Shown here in pieces: positions 38,101 through 52,200 of a DNA stretch of 64,000 nt (position 1 is the stretch's first letter; each line of letters starts with the position of its first letter). The notes under the pieces were generated by a model. It was not told where the DNA came from, made no database searches, and saw only the letters and a list, made by a program, of their open reading frames with translations. Where the stretch lies: assembly GCA_002943765.1 (NCBI GenBank), contig PQWQ01000022.1, positions 62,001 to 126,000 of the forward strand, read 5' to 3'. The translations under genes were made by a program, and so were the position numbers. The stretch is from Psoroptes ovis. Its lineage: Eukaryota > Arthropoda > Arachnida > Sarcoptiformes > Psoroptidae.

Positions 38101-41100
38101 GTATTCACATTAGTGATTGAATTTTGAATAAATTTGAAATAAATGAATGAATGGTTGGTTGGTTGCCCAGATAGATGGATGAATGAATAGTCAGCTATTT
38201 GAATCTGTTCACTTTCACAAAATACATCTCTCGAAATATTATTACATCTAGCAGCTCAACAACATTAAATAACAAAGCAACATCAGCATCAAAACACTAA
38301 CCTGTTTCGATTACAAAATGATAATTCATTTATATTAAATATCTGTGTGTGTGTGTACACATGCTAAAACATTAAGAATTTTAAGGCTTTTCTCCTCTCG
38401 AATACACAAAGACACAAATAATTGATAATAATTGAGCGCAAAAATGACTTGTAGACAAAAGCAACAAAATTCATTTGTTATTTGATTCATTCGATTCGAC
38501 ATTTCGAAAAATTGAAGGAAATTTTGCAGGGCTTTTTTTTCAGTGACTTCAATTCAATTCAATTACTTTTTGAATTTAACAAGTTCAACCAAAAGCAATT
38601 AGACATAATTTCTTCAAAATTTTCATTATTTATGTGTGAATTCATATATAAATGCAATGGCACTGTTCATTTTCGATGCTTGAATGAGGCACACCATGCC
38701 ATACATAGTCAGACATTACTATGGGTTTCGAAATGGGCCAAATTTTCAATCAAAAAAAAAAAAAAAAAAAAATAAACAATTGAATTTCGTGAATAGTGGT
38801 GTTTCGTTCATTTTGGGAAATTGTATTGATTGCTGTAATGCTTAAATTAGAAATCACAAATAGGTAATGTAATAGCAATTATAGTGTATTGAACACAAGC
38901 TATTTCCTCAGCAAAAAGTGTGCTTTACTCTATTAGGTAGAGCATATATTGATTGCTGCATTCAAACAAGTGCTAATGACAACAAGTGCGCATTGATACG
39001 AGAATTTGAACAAGTTTTTCGAATGTTTATTCATTCAATCATTTAAGATAGACATATTGAGGAGATGGATTGAAGGATTCATCACCAGTCAGTCATTCAG
39101 TCACTCATTAAATCATATAATCAAACATGATGATGATCGTCGAACATCTTCAGCTTAATTAATGTTTATAACTATTTAATATATTTCTCTCGAACAAATT
39201 TCGAATATATTATTTCAAAATACACTTTAATCATTATTATCATTATTATTATTGTATATCATTTCGTGTCGATGATTTTTCAAATGATAATCATTTTTTA
39301 AGATTTCATTTCATTTATGAATCACATCTTTGAAGAATCAGGTTTTCATCTTTGAAATGGAATGGAAAAATTATTCAATTCATTACAAATAACGAATAAT
39401 GGATGATACTGTTAATGAAATGAACATACATACATCGAATGATGTTTTAATGATGATAATATTTTTAATGATTATTATCATTTTACACAAACAATTGCAA
39501 TTATCCTGATCAATTCAATTTTTTTTTTCAAATAAAGAAACGAAAAATCAAATGATAATTATATAACTAATATATTTAATTTAACATTTAAAAAAAATGT
39601 ATTGATTTAAATAGGTGAAACAATTCAAAAAAATGAATTTTTTTCTCGATGAAATTCACGATTTCATATTTTTGATTTCTTCGACTAGAAATAAAAAAAT
39701 AAACATGAAAATACAATACACGAAAAACAATAATAATAATGATTGGAATTATAGTTTTGAATTATTCTATTCTATTCAATATTTCAATCATTTGAAATTC
39801 AATCATAATGATAATAATAACATAATTAAATGTTTTCCAATATGATTCCGACGAAATATTATTCAATATTTCAAAAAACAAAGCATAAATGATAATGATA
39901 ATAATTTGATGAAAAATTCCATCATTTTAATTGCATCGATTTCGGCACAAATCACCATTCAAAAATGAATAATTCTACATGAATTGCCAATTGTTTAACA
40001 GCACACAGACAAACAACACCTGGCTCTTGCATTGGTAAATTCATTTCGAATGAATTATTTTCTTTTGGACAAAGGAATTATGGCTCGAAATCAAATTGCA
40101 ATGGAAAACAAATTTACGAATTGAATTTCACAACCTTTTTTGTTCAAATCTTTTGTTCATTTCCCAGAGTTTCTCTGGTCGCATACCTTGTGTGAATGAG
40201 AAAAAAATAATTTATAAAAAAATTGACCTTATACCCTCCACACACATTGATTTTGACACGTTTTTTATTAACTTTGCAATTTTTGACAATTAATTAATTG
40301 TTTTCCTAGAGGTCAAACACATACATACATACAGACACATGAAAATAAATTTGCGGTTTTTTGAACATTTGATCGAGTCAAAGAAAAAAACTTTGATCGA
40401 TCAAAAAATGATAGAGTTAGTACACTGTGCAAGAGTCTGAGCAAAAACAAATTTGTACAAATTTGTTTTTTTTTTGTAACAAAAAAAAAAAATTCAATTT
40501 AGTTATGGTTGTCAAATAAATTTTGTTCAAAATGTGAACCGAGAAATTAAAATCAAAATGTATTCGAATCAAATCGGAGACGACTCGAGGAGAGAAAGTC
40601 CAACTAATTAAAAACATTTTATAAGAAACTGATTCGTCGAAAATGTCGGAGAATTCCCGTGATTCTTCAATTTTCATTCTCAGCCCCATCAACCAATTCA
40701 ATTATTGCATTGAAATGAATGCATTAAAAATAATGAATGGTCACAAATCACAACTTTTGGATGCTTTGAAAAACAGGAAAAAACCTATAACGAGAATTTA
40801 ATCCCTTTGAATTAATTATAAATATTCTTTACGAAGAAAATACGTGTTTCAATTTCCATTGGTATGAATAGATTCAAATTTTTGTTCGTTTTAATTGATT
40901 TAACTTGCAACATCTTCAAAACAGGAATTGACAAATGCAAAAAGGCGTTGCATCACACATCACACACATCAAAGCATTTCACATTCAATATCAATGTGTT
41001 TATTTATTTATTTATTCAAACATTTGTCATTCATTCTTTTATTGTTGTTGCTGTTTGCTAATTTTAATTGGCAAAAATCTACTTTTCAAAAATATGAATA

Positions 41101-44100
41101 TTCACATAAACGCAAATGAAAAGTAGGAGGTTTTTCAACATTTGATTCAAGTTTTGGCAGTCATCATTCAAATTTAATTACATTTAATAAGTGAAAATGA
41201 TAATATTTCATTGTTTTGTTGTTCAACTTATTATTATTCAAATTCAATCATATTTTATCATTTTGACAAGAATAATTTCATATGAGAATAGTAATGAATT
41301 TCATTTTGAACTTTTTTTGAAATGATAAAATAAAAAAGACGGAAACAAATAATGTGATATTGATCAACATTCAATCATGACATTCGGCTAATCTAAATCA
41401 TATTTTTTGTTTTCAAACATTTTTAAGAAATCGTGAATTAAGAATCAATTCACATGAATAGATTCATTTGTTTCTGCTTAATTCAACATGATATTTGAAT
41501 TCAAACAGTATTTTCTCTCTAAAAACAATTAGCCCGTATTTTATATCAAAATCAAATTTCGATATAACTGCACACAAATTACGAGAAAATAATAATGGCC
41601 AAAATCATTTGAAAATTTGAAATGACATTTGACAAATTATTATTATTAAATAATCTATTTTTATAAAGGAAAACAGGACAAAAGACAAAATTGTCTCAAT
41701 TCACCATAAAGAAAACAATGCCATGTTCAATAAAGGAAAAATTTTCCTTCATCACTGAAAAATGAAAAGTAGGAAGGAAAATTTTTCCTGCCTGCAAATC
41801 CGATAGATTTCATATGCGAACGCGACTACTAAACTACTAAGCGAATTTCAAATCAATTTTTTTCAATCATTTTCGGATCATTCGGTGTTTACATTTCAAT
41901 TCGAATTCGAGAAAAAATCGAAAAAATATTTGTTTATTTTAGCCCTTTGTGAAATATGGGTATTACTGCTATTCAAATAAAAGTAATATTAATAATGAAA
42001 ATTCTCATTAATCTATGCAAATTTCTATTCGATTCGATTCAAAATGATTCAAAAGATTGCGAGGCAATGAGAGGATTAAATTCATTCATTCATCGTCCAT
42101 TATTCATTTCTGTTTGTTTTGTTTGACCATTTGACCAATTTTTCATTTGTTTCACATTCACATTCTCATATTGTTTTTATATCGGAAAAATTGATCGCTG
42201 TTTCACAATATGTTTGATGACATTAATCTTTGTTTGTATTAAACATTGAACGTACACACATACAAGTTACATCGATTATGTCAAGAGAGAAAAAAATCGA
42301 AGGGAAAACAAGAGTAATTGTTTTGATTGAATTTTTTCCAGATGATTCCGATATTCGGGGTTCACTTTGAACACACACAGATCAGGCACAATTCACACAC
42401 CCCTTGGTATATTCGCAATCAAAATATTGAAAAATGAAAATTTCATAATTTTCTCATTGAAATTTCTGGTTATGACAACAAAGTTTCATAATCATTTTTA
42501 TAATAGACTCAAATATGAGTGCGTGTGTTGCGCACACCGATGCTTAGCCAGAAATATTGAAAAATTTAATTTAATTTTATTTTGAATTGAAAAATAATTG
42601 AAAATTTCAAATTCAAACAAAATATATCAACAAAATGGCCATTATCACAGACCGTTTTTCTGGTGTATTGATAATTAAATTAATGTTTTTGATGTTTCAT
42701 CAAAAAATTTTCGAAATATATATTTCAATGAAGGCAAATCGGGTCCAAATCGAGAATATCACTGACCTATTTTTTGCCAGTTTTTAGATACAATATATTT
42801 TTAGACACACACATCAGATAATCATCGAAAATAATGTTACTTTTAGATGAATCTTGTGCCATTATTTGAGAAACAAACATAAAAATAAATGTTTTTTCTC
42901 AGTGAAACAAAGTGCCAATTAGTTTCATTATTGTTTGTTTGTTAGCACGTTCAAAATAAAAACACGTGCTCGAAGAAAACACACATTTTTCACAATGGCT
43001 AACGAACGAACATCACCACAACAATACACACGTACAACGTAATGTTTAGGTGTGTTTCAATTCGATTTTTATCAAAAACAGAATTTTTATCGATTTCATA
43101 ATGAATCATTGATTTGATTTAGCACTGTGAAATACGAATGGAACAGGCAAAAGGAAAATACTTTTCGATTCAATTCAATTGAATATACATTCATTCATTC
43201 ATTAATTTCTGTCTCTCTCTAACTTTCGTCATAAATAAAATTATTCATTTTAAAATTCAAACATCTGGCTTTAGATCATATATCAATAATGATTTTCCAG
43301 AAGAATTGTTTATTTTTGAAATATTTTTATTTGTGATTTATCCAATGAAATGTTTTCATTGTGCATCGATCGATTAAACACTTTATGATAAAATAATTTG
43401 TATGATCAAATAAATATTTTTGTTGAAAATTAAATGGTGATAAAATATTTTCACCAAATCATGACAACCTTTGCTTGTTTTTGGATTCGACCATATTGTT
43501 CAATGTGTAATACAAATATAAATATCATTCAAGTGAAACCAATTTTCAACGTCATTTTTCACATATTTCAATATGTGGACAGCAAGCAAACAAAGTGAAT
43601 TTCTGAAAAAGCGATTCCAGCGTTGATTATCATTATTGCTGCGCTAGTTTTTTGAAAATATTTGTCATTTGAAACATTCTTTTTTCGATACAAAATTTTG
43701 TACGCAATTTAAAAGGTCTCAAACATGCTGCTGAAATGCAAACACTCAAATATTCAATCAAAAAAGCCCAAAGAGAGTTGAATAAATCGAAAAAAAATTC
43801 GAAAGAATTTTGCAATTAAATGAATGAAATATTTTTTTTGAAAATGAAAATTCATTCTAAATAATTCTCATCAGAGAATTGTGAAACGAATTATTCACGA
43901 AAAATTATTCGGATGCATACCTATTTGATTAGTAATTGTGCTTACATTATTCACTGAAATGCTCTTATATTATTCATTAAATTCAAAAATAAATTAGACA
44001 AACATTCAAGTGTATATGCTCTCTCTCATCAAGATATGCTTGGATCGTTGTTTAAGTGGAGATTTCATACCATATACAGCATGATCACAAGAAATTATTC

Positions 44101-47100
44101 ATCAATTCTCATGTATATTACACCAGGAAAAAAAACGAGCGCAGCTGCTTTTACTTAACTTATCATCGATACTTGGTTTTATGATGAACAGTAATATTTT
44201 AATAACGGCCAATTTATATAAGCCATTTCATTCTAATGATAATAAAATTCATAAATTCATATTCGTTCGTACATCATATCATCACTTGATGTTGATGATA
44301 AGTGTGTGCTGAGCTTGTTTCTCCGTATAGCAAGCCCAATTATTAGAATTGATTACGCTTAAGCTATAATTATACATTTCTCATAAATTTAATTTTTTCA
44401 AATGAATTGATTCTTAAAAGTGAATGATTAATTTTATAGATTTCATCGTAATAATTGCTCATCATATCATATCATCCTATAAAAACACTAATCCTACACG
44501 CTTAATGTGTGTGGACACGAATAATTGATGCATTATTTTGAATATTATTTAAGAATTTTTCAATCAAATTTGAAATTCAATATTCAAACATTTCTATATG
44601 GAAATGTGACACCTCCGTGCACGGATTCAATGATTGAAAACAATACAATAGAATTAACAATTATCAATGTTTGCGTGGTTTATGAGAATCGGCATCAATC
44701 ATAATAATTATATACACACACCAGATGAATATGTTGCTGCTGTAGCGCAATGCATATTCAATCAAATATAATTATACAATGATTCAATCAAAATGTTGTC
44801 CAATTATGGTTCATTTTTAGGCAAACAATTTAATCATCGACTACAATTAACACTAATTACAATAATTTAATCAACACCAATTATTAACATAAATACCCAA
44901 TTCTAGATTTGGCATGCGTGTGCTGCATGTATATTGAAATCAATCAAACACATTTTATTTCATTTCACATTGAAATTCGATATCATCCAACACCTTAATT
45001 GTATTATAAATATTCGGATATTCGATATTCGAACAGCGAAATAAAGAATAAAAATAATTAATCAATCAAATTATTTCGATAATAGACAATGAATCAATAC
45101 AAACATACTATGGTCTCTGATATGATTGCTTAGCGTGATTCAAAGACATTTATTATGCCGAGTTGATAGCGAGCTAGCGTTTGTTTGAAACATCGGAGAA
45201 AATAGTCAACATTTTCCTGGTCATTGGCCAGCTCATTCGATCGAAATTGATAACATAAATTGCGTGTTGAACGAAATAAAATTCATTTGAATTGTCTACA
45301 ATTCATGTGAAACACCAGTAGCCATATAATGATGATGACAAATAATAATTGACATTACACTAAATTAAATATTTGTCACCCAAACACATACACACACATC
45401 AATTATTTCAATGTTTAAAAGCAAACATTGATTTCACCTTGAATTTTTCGTTTGAGATAATATTTTCGTAGCACGAAACGCTCATATTTCGCTCATTGTG
45501 AAATCATAAGCTTATGCTTTTCTCATAATAAATTTGATATTTGGCCTGCAATAAATGAAGAACAAAGCTGGCTGGAAATGGACACAGGACAGCAAATATT
45601 TACCAATATGATTATAGCCGGATATATTTCTGATAATATTTGCTCAGCTAAATGAAATCGATTGCATATGGAAATGTTGACTTTGAATTTGGCCTGCCTA
45701 GTCACAAGAATACTATTATTTGTCGAATCGACGACTATTTGCTCATCGATTTGCATTGACTCTGATTTTTATTAGTCGGGTTTGGAGCAGTCAAACAGTC
45801 AAAAATTGAAACGAAAATCATTCATTGAAAATTTTAGATCATTTCAATTCGAGATTCATAACATTCTATCAAAAATACAAAATTATAAAGTTGTCATCAA
45901 TCAAATAAAGTAGAGAATATATCAGGTAGTCCAAAAAGTTTTGGCCGATCAATCAATAGAGTTGCACATGAAAATCGGCCATAACTTTCCGGACAACCCA
46001 ATATTTCAAAATTTTTCATGATCGAAAAAATCTAACCAATTAAATTCATTTTAGATTTGTCATTTTTCAAATAAACAAAATGTTAGATTAGTGCTTCTTA
46101 GAACAGTCAAAGCAACAAAAAAAAACAGGATATTTCAATATAAATTCAATTTGAAAGCAAAAAAAAATTGAAATTTGATGATAATCAAATTAATATTTGA
46201 AATAGTGGAAAAATGAAACATTATGTTCATTTTGCGTGTGCAACAACGATGATTGTGGTGCCAATTGTATATATCATTTACCTTAAAACTAATTTTTTCA
46301 ATTTGATTAGATAATGTACAAACGAAGTTTCGCTGTACGAAAATCAGCAAAAAATGATTTTTGAGTCTGAAAAGTCAGAAATAAATATGACACTTTTCAT
46401 TTTTCATTCAAAATGAATGCTTTTTGCTCTAAGATTTATTCAAGCTCAGAATCATCAGCGAAACAAGAAAATGTCGAAATTTTTCATTTTACATATTTTT
46501 TGCTTAGAAATCAATGCAATAATGACAAATAAAAATTGAAATAAAATCAAATCAAACTTCATTAAAAAATCGATTGATCAAAATAATTGAAATCTAAAAG
46601 CCTACTGTCGAGGGTTTATTATGACTATTTGTTTGTCTGCTCAATTGTTTCTGGTAAACTTGATTGGATTATATTTTTTTCTTTGAGGAAAATAACATTA
46701 ATTTGAGTTGTCATTTGTTTTATTTTTGAGCATGAAAATTTGTTCATTTTCTGGCCATTTCAAAATGAAGTAAAATTTCATGTTCATATCAAAATTCAAT
46801 TCAAAATTACTTTAATTGAATAATTGAAATTTTTGGATTCACTGTCCTATCGAAGCTTATCGGTGTGTTTGTGTGTCTGTGTGTATCGATTCATATCGAA
46901 TCATGTTTTGCCCAAGCAATTTTTGAAATAATATCATCAAATGAAAAAATAATGTTATTATTTCAATTAAATCAAATTTCAAATTTTTGAAATAATGCTT
47001 AGTCTGAGCGAGTCAAAACATCTCATATACTTGTCAGATTTTTTTTTGTGCACAAAAAAATTTTGGAAATTTATATGATTCGTGGATTAATTCAGGATAT

Positions 47101-49197
47101 GATTCAGCTTTTTCTGAAAATATTGCTTCCAAGGCATGTAACATCAGTCAAAAATAGTACACATAATAAATAAATTAACAAAAATACACTCAAAATAATG
47201 ATGATTGTATAAGGTAGGCAGCAGATTTACAATGTTATTCAATGTTTTTTCCATTTTAATCAGTCTAAATTATTTTTACAAAACAGAATATTTGACCAAT
47301 CAAAATATTCTCATATCAAATAGCATCAACATCATCATTCAAAGCTGGAATGAGATTGTGTTTTACAAGCCATACAATAATACCTTGCTTGACTTGTTTT
47401 GCTGTGTGTGTTTCCTAATCAAATTCTGACAGATTTCAGAGATTTGGCAGTGCAGCAGCACCCTACGCAAGTGATAATGTAGCCATCATTCAATGAGAAC
47501 ATGACATTTCACATACAATGCCAATGGTGAAACTCAATTCAATGAAATCATTTTCAATTCACAAAATAAACAAACCATTTTCAAAGAAATTGGAGAATTT
47601 CTGGAATTTTTGAATCACAGGAATTTATTTTTTTATTCAAAATTCATTTTGAATACAAGTTCAACTTCATGATTTTCATTGTCCGATTCCGGGACATTAC
47701 GGAGATTCTTAATTTGAAATTCCATTTCATATAGAATTCAACAATCAAAACTATTAATAATAAAGTTCATTTATGTGAATAGAAATGGAAAAAAACGCAT
47801 ATAAAATGCATTTGGCAAAAATGGAAACAAAAACTTGATTTAAATTCTTTTTGTGTATTTATCAAGCGAGATAATGCTAAAATGACACAAACATAACAAA
47901 ATAAAGAATTCTCAGACACAATTTAATATTTATCTTCTAAGAATTCAATGAGAATTCATTTGTTATTTTTTTCCTTTGGTTCAAACAGATTTGTTTGAAA
48001 TCTGGCTCTCAGTGTACAATCATAATTTTTTTTTGTATTCGAATGGGCCAGCCAATCATTTCATTATTTCACAGCTTTTCTCAAAGATCGAAAGATTGAA
48101 TAGAATTTTTCATAAGTATAATAAAAGTAAATATTTTCCATAAACCTCTGAATTGTTACAAATAAACATCCGTATTATTATGTGACGATAATAAAGAAAA
48201 TATTTTCTTTGAAGAATAAAAATAAATTCTTCAGGTCACATATTGAATTCAATAATGATTGATAATAACAAAAATAAAAAATAATAACCAAATATCTAAT
48301 TTGTTATGCCATCACAGAATCACTGGCGATTTCACTATTTCAATTTCTTTTTACCTTCTGAATTTATCATGGTCATATTTTCTTGAAAAATTCGAAAATT
48401 GAAATTCAATTTAAACTAGACTAATGAATTTTTCTTATTTGATTCACACAACAATAAAATAATGCAGGCGATTGGAAACATGAAGAAATGAAATAAAAAA
48501 AATGAATTTACAATGGGTCATATTTAATTTGTTTCAAATGAGATCATTATTATTATTTTCATTCGATTGAATTGATGATGATCGAAATTGATTGATGTTC
48601 ATATATTTTATTTATTTATTTTGATATGACCAACACAAAATACCTCCTCTAATCAATAATAGAGAATGCATTCATTTGTAAGCAGTTGTTGGCATTGTCA
48701 TGTGTATTTGACATTGTTTCACATGAAATTATTTGCGTAAGGAGAAAATACATCATTATGTATTAATATGTATGAACAATGTCGGCAAAATGATGATTAC
48801 TCAATCACACTTGAGGGCAATCAAATTTTATGAGATTTTTATTTTTTTGTTCAAATAGATCGATCGATCGTTGCGAATCAAAAAATCGATGATTGAGATT
48901 TGTATTGAATTCATTTTCTCATAATTCGACAAAACAACCAAATATTCACGATTGATGGTGATTATGGTTATGCTTTATTATTTGTTATTTGTGGTTAATA
49001 AATTTAATTCACTAACTATTCAAAAAACATTTGATCAAAAATGTGAATTGGACCAATTCATATTAATAATAGCAGTAATGGTTGTGCATAGTGAGGAGCA
49101 TCAATGGTTTACAGTATTTACCAAATGGAAAAATTACCAGAAATTTTTTCCATTATCTTAGAATACCTTTGAAATGCTTTTCACTACCCATCGAATA

Positions 49198-49236
<39 letters not shown>

Positions 49237-52200
49237 AGAATATGAATCGCTACAAGCATTATTTGATCAATTCGAATTCAAAAAATAAACATCGATCAAT
49301 CATCATTTAGAGAGAGATTCACCATGTGTTTTGTGATTGATTGTGCTATTCTCGAAACAATATTTGCTCCCATTTCATATTTTTTAATAGAGCTGCTTAT
49401 TTTCATCCTCTTGACGATCATAATCATCAAATACCATCATTCATTTTTTGTTTGAAGGTTGTCGATTTGTTAAAATTATTATTATGATCATCATCATTTT
49501 AGATAATGTGGTTTCATGTAGTCTTTTAGGCATTCGCTTGCCAATATTCAACCAAATTATTATCATTATTTGAAAGGTTATACCTATTTTTATACACAAT
49601 TAAAGGTTAATAATTGTCATCATTTACATTGAATAATCATCATCAATAAAATCATTAATGATTCGTAATAAGATGCAACACATTCATTTCTTGAATTGCA
49701 AATACATTATTTGATTAACCTTAATGACGGATATTCAATCCATCATTTTGCAAAATTCATTCGATTTCAAAATTTTACAAAATCTACTCGAAATAAATGG
49801 ACAAACAGTTTATAGTCAAATGAAACTAGTGATAATTCACAATAATGAATACAATCTATAAACCGGAAAATTATTGTAAATTGTCGCATTCACAATTACA
49901 ATACTGTTTCAATCAAGCATCCAAGCGTTGCACATTCGCAAATAACAATAATGGATAAAACAGAACACAAATACATTCTCAACGATGATTATTGTGACAA
50001 ATAATTACTTTAATTGTTGGGCGTTAATCATTGCATTGTATGCATGCATGAATATCACACACAATATTATTATTAAAATATTTGCATTTTTATTGTTTGA
50101 AATTATTAATAAATTAATTCATTTCTACTTTATTTTGTCATTTCAATATGAATTTATGTGAAAACAACCAAAACAAATAGATACTAATCAAGATAACAAC
50201 AGAATACGAATACCATCATCATTATGTAATGGACAATCATATCCATTAGGTATGGAATCTGGTGACATACAAGATCATCAAATCATTGCATCATCATCAT
50301 ACAATTTACAATCAGTTGGACCACAAAATGCAAGGTATTTATCATATTCATATTTATAGATATTCAAATTTACATTTTTCGTATTCCAAAAAACAAATCT
50401 CACACAATTGACCTTTCTTTTCAATTGCAAACTATGCAAAATATTTGTTTATTTGATTGTTTATCAATTTCACAAACGAATTGTTGTTGTAGCAACGAGA
50501 AAAATAGGAAAACAAATCATACGATTCAAAAAGAGAATCATCGGGATATTTAGTACAGAATTACACTGAAAACAAAAATGACTAAACCACTGAATCAAAT
50601 CCGGTAGTCATATCAGTTAGTAATTAATGATATCATGATAATGATTATGGCTAACCGCCAGCCATTATAATCATCATCAACAATAATAATCGAAACATTA
50701 TTATTATCTTTTACACCGCTGTCATCATTGTTGTTGTTATTGGTTAGAGTGTATTCGTGGAAAAAAATTAAATTTTCAAATATACATTAATTAATTCAGT
50801 AATTCAGTCAGCCAGATTTTATTTTGATCAAATATAAACATCGAAAGAGAAGCTGGGCCATCATCAGTCTAACAATACAGACAAACAAACAATGAACGAA
50901 AACAATTGACCTTATGTTAATTAGAAAATTTTTTGGTTTCATAAAAATTTATGAATTAATAATGATTTCGGATTAGCCCACAGGGCAATCAATAATTTCA
51001 TTCTCTCTACGACCAGATGGTCAATTTCAGTGTTTTGTTCACTAGTAAAGTAAATTATAGCATAAATAGTAGGAAAAGTCTGGCTTTTGTATTTTGTCGA
51101 TGTGTTCAGCTAATAATTTGTTAGATTTTTCCATTTTTTAATTTGTTAAGTGCACATTAGAATTCATATTTGAAAAAATGACCAAGACATCATTTTTCTC
51201 AGATACAAGCTGGAATTCGATTGCTTTTTAGATTGTGAACAGATCAATTGCGAAATGACATTAAAATCAACAAAGAAACTGCGATGAATTTCAAGACGAA
51301 ACTCAAAATTTAATTTGCATGATTAGTACAAATTGACAATAATCATTCTTTAGGAAAAGACACGTGTATTTATTTGAATTTAAGGTTCATGAAGAAATGA
51401 TATTTCACCTTGGAATTTAAGACTAGAAAATAATAATTTAGTGTCATTGGAGTATTTTTTTTTATGGTGAAATGCAATTATTTTAATGAATGGAAAATTT
51501 TTTATTGTTTTTGCTGCATAAAATACTGCATTACAGCAAATTAAAATATTGGATTATTTCATTTTATTTTTGAAGCAAAAATGAAAAATTCAATGAGATA
51601 TTTACCATATGTCGTCGTATGCTGCATTGGTAAAACGTATTTCAAATAAAATTTTTGAAAATCAAAGATATTGATTTTCAATATTCATTTTACCATATAG
51701 CTCACTTAGGCCAATTAATTATCATAAAAGAGACGACGAATATTGGCAAAATCGGTGAAACATATTTCAAACAAAATTGTCTTCGGAAAAATTTCTTCGA
51801 AGAAAAAAAAATGAAATCGTCATGGTTTTCTTCAAATAGTGAATTCAAAAGAATTTGAATCACATTCAATAATAATAATCCTTATTATTATTAAGTATAA
51901 GTGCACCAATTCATTGTTATTACCATAAGTATCTTTACATCTTCATTCACTCTTATCTTATTCTCGGCATTCATATTATTCTTAATGCTAAAAGTTTTCG
52001 CAAACAATGAACAAAAATATTTCAAGAAGAATATTCAAAAAATTTTTTAATTTTTCTTATTTTTGATTTTGAATGATACTCATTTAATAATGAAATGAAT
52101 ATTCATTTTCTTTAAAATTCATTTTTTCATCAAAAAGATTGAATCGTGAATTATCTGGCGGTGCATGGTGTCCATCAAAACAACTGAGTGCATCATATTC

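Larger units (their letters stand above)
32045..50180 (+). other. First intron of the DDR-like gene, 18.1 kb
   Basis: The intron runs from cag|GTAAAT after the signal-peptide exon to aaatag| before the first discoidin exon. Phase matches: G plus AT forms a GAT codon. It holds no supported coding exon. Identified contents are two MITEs (37807-37880 and 45925-45998), a 17-bp perfect inverted repeat (41734-41789), a 12-bp hairpin (33291-33318), and microsatellites at 34877, 35093 and 49199. An intron this long, against 50-130 bp in neighbouring genes, often houses enhancers or an alternative promoter; that is inference. Confidence 0.75.
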
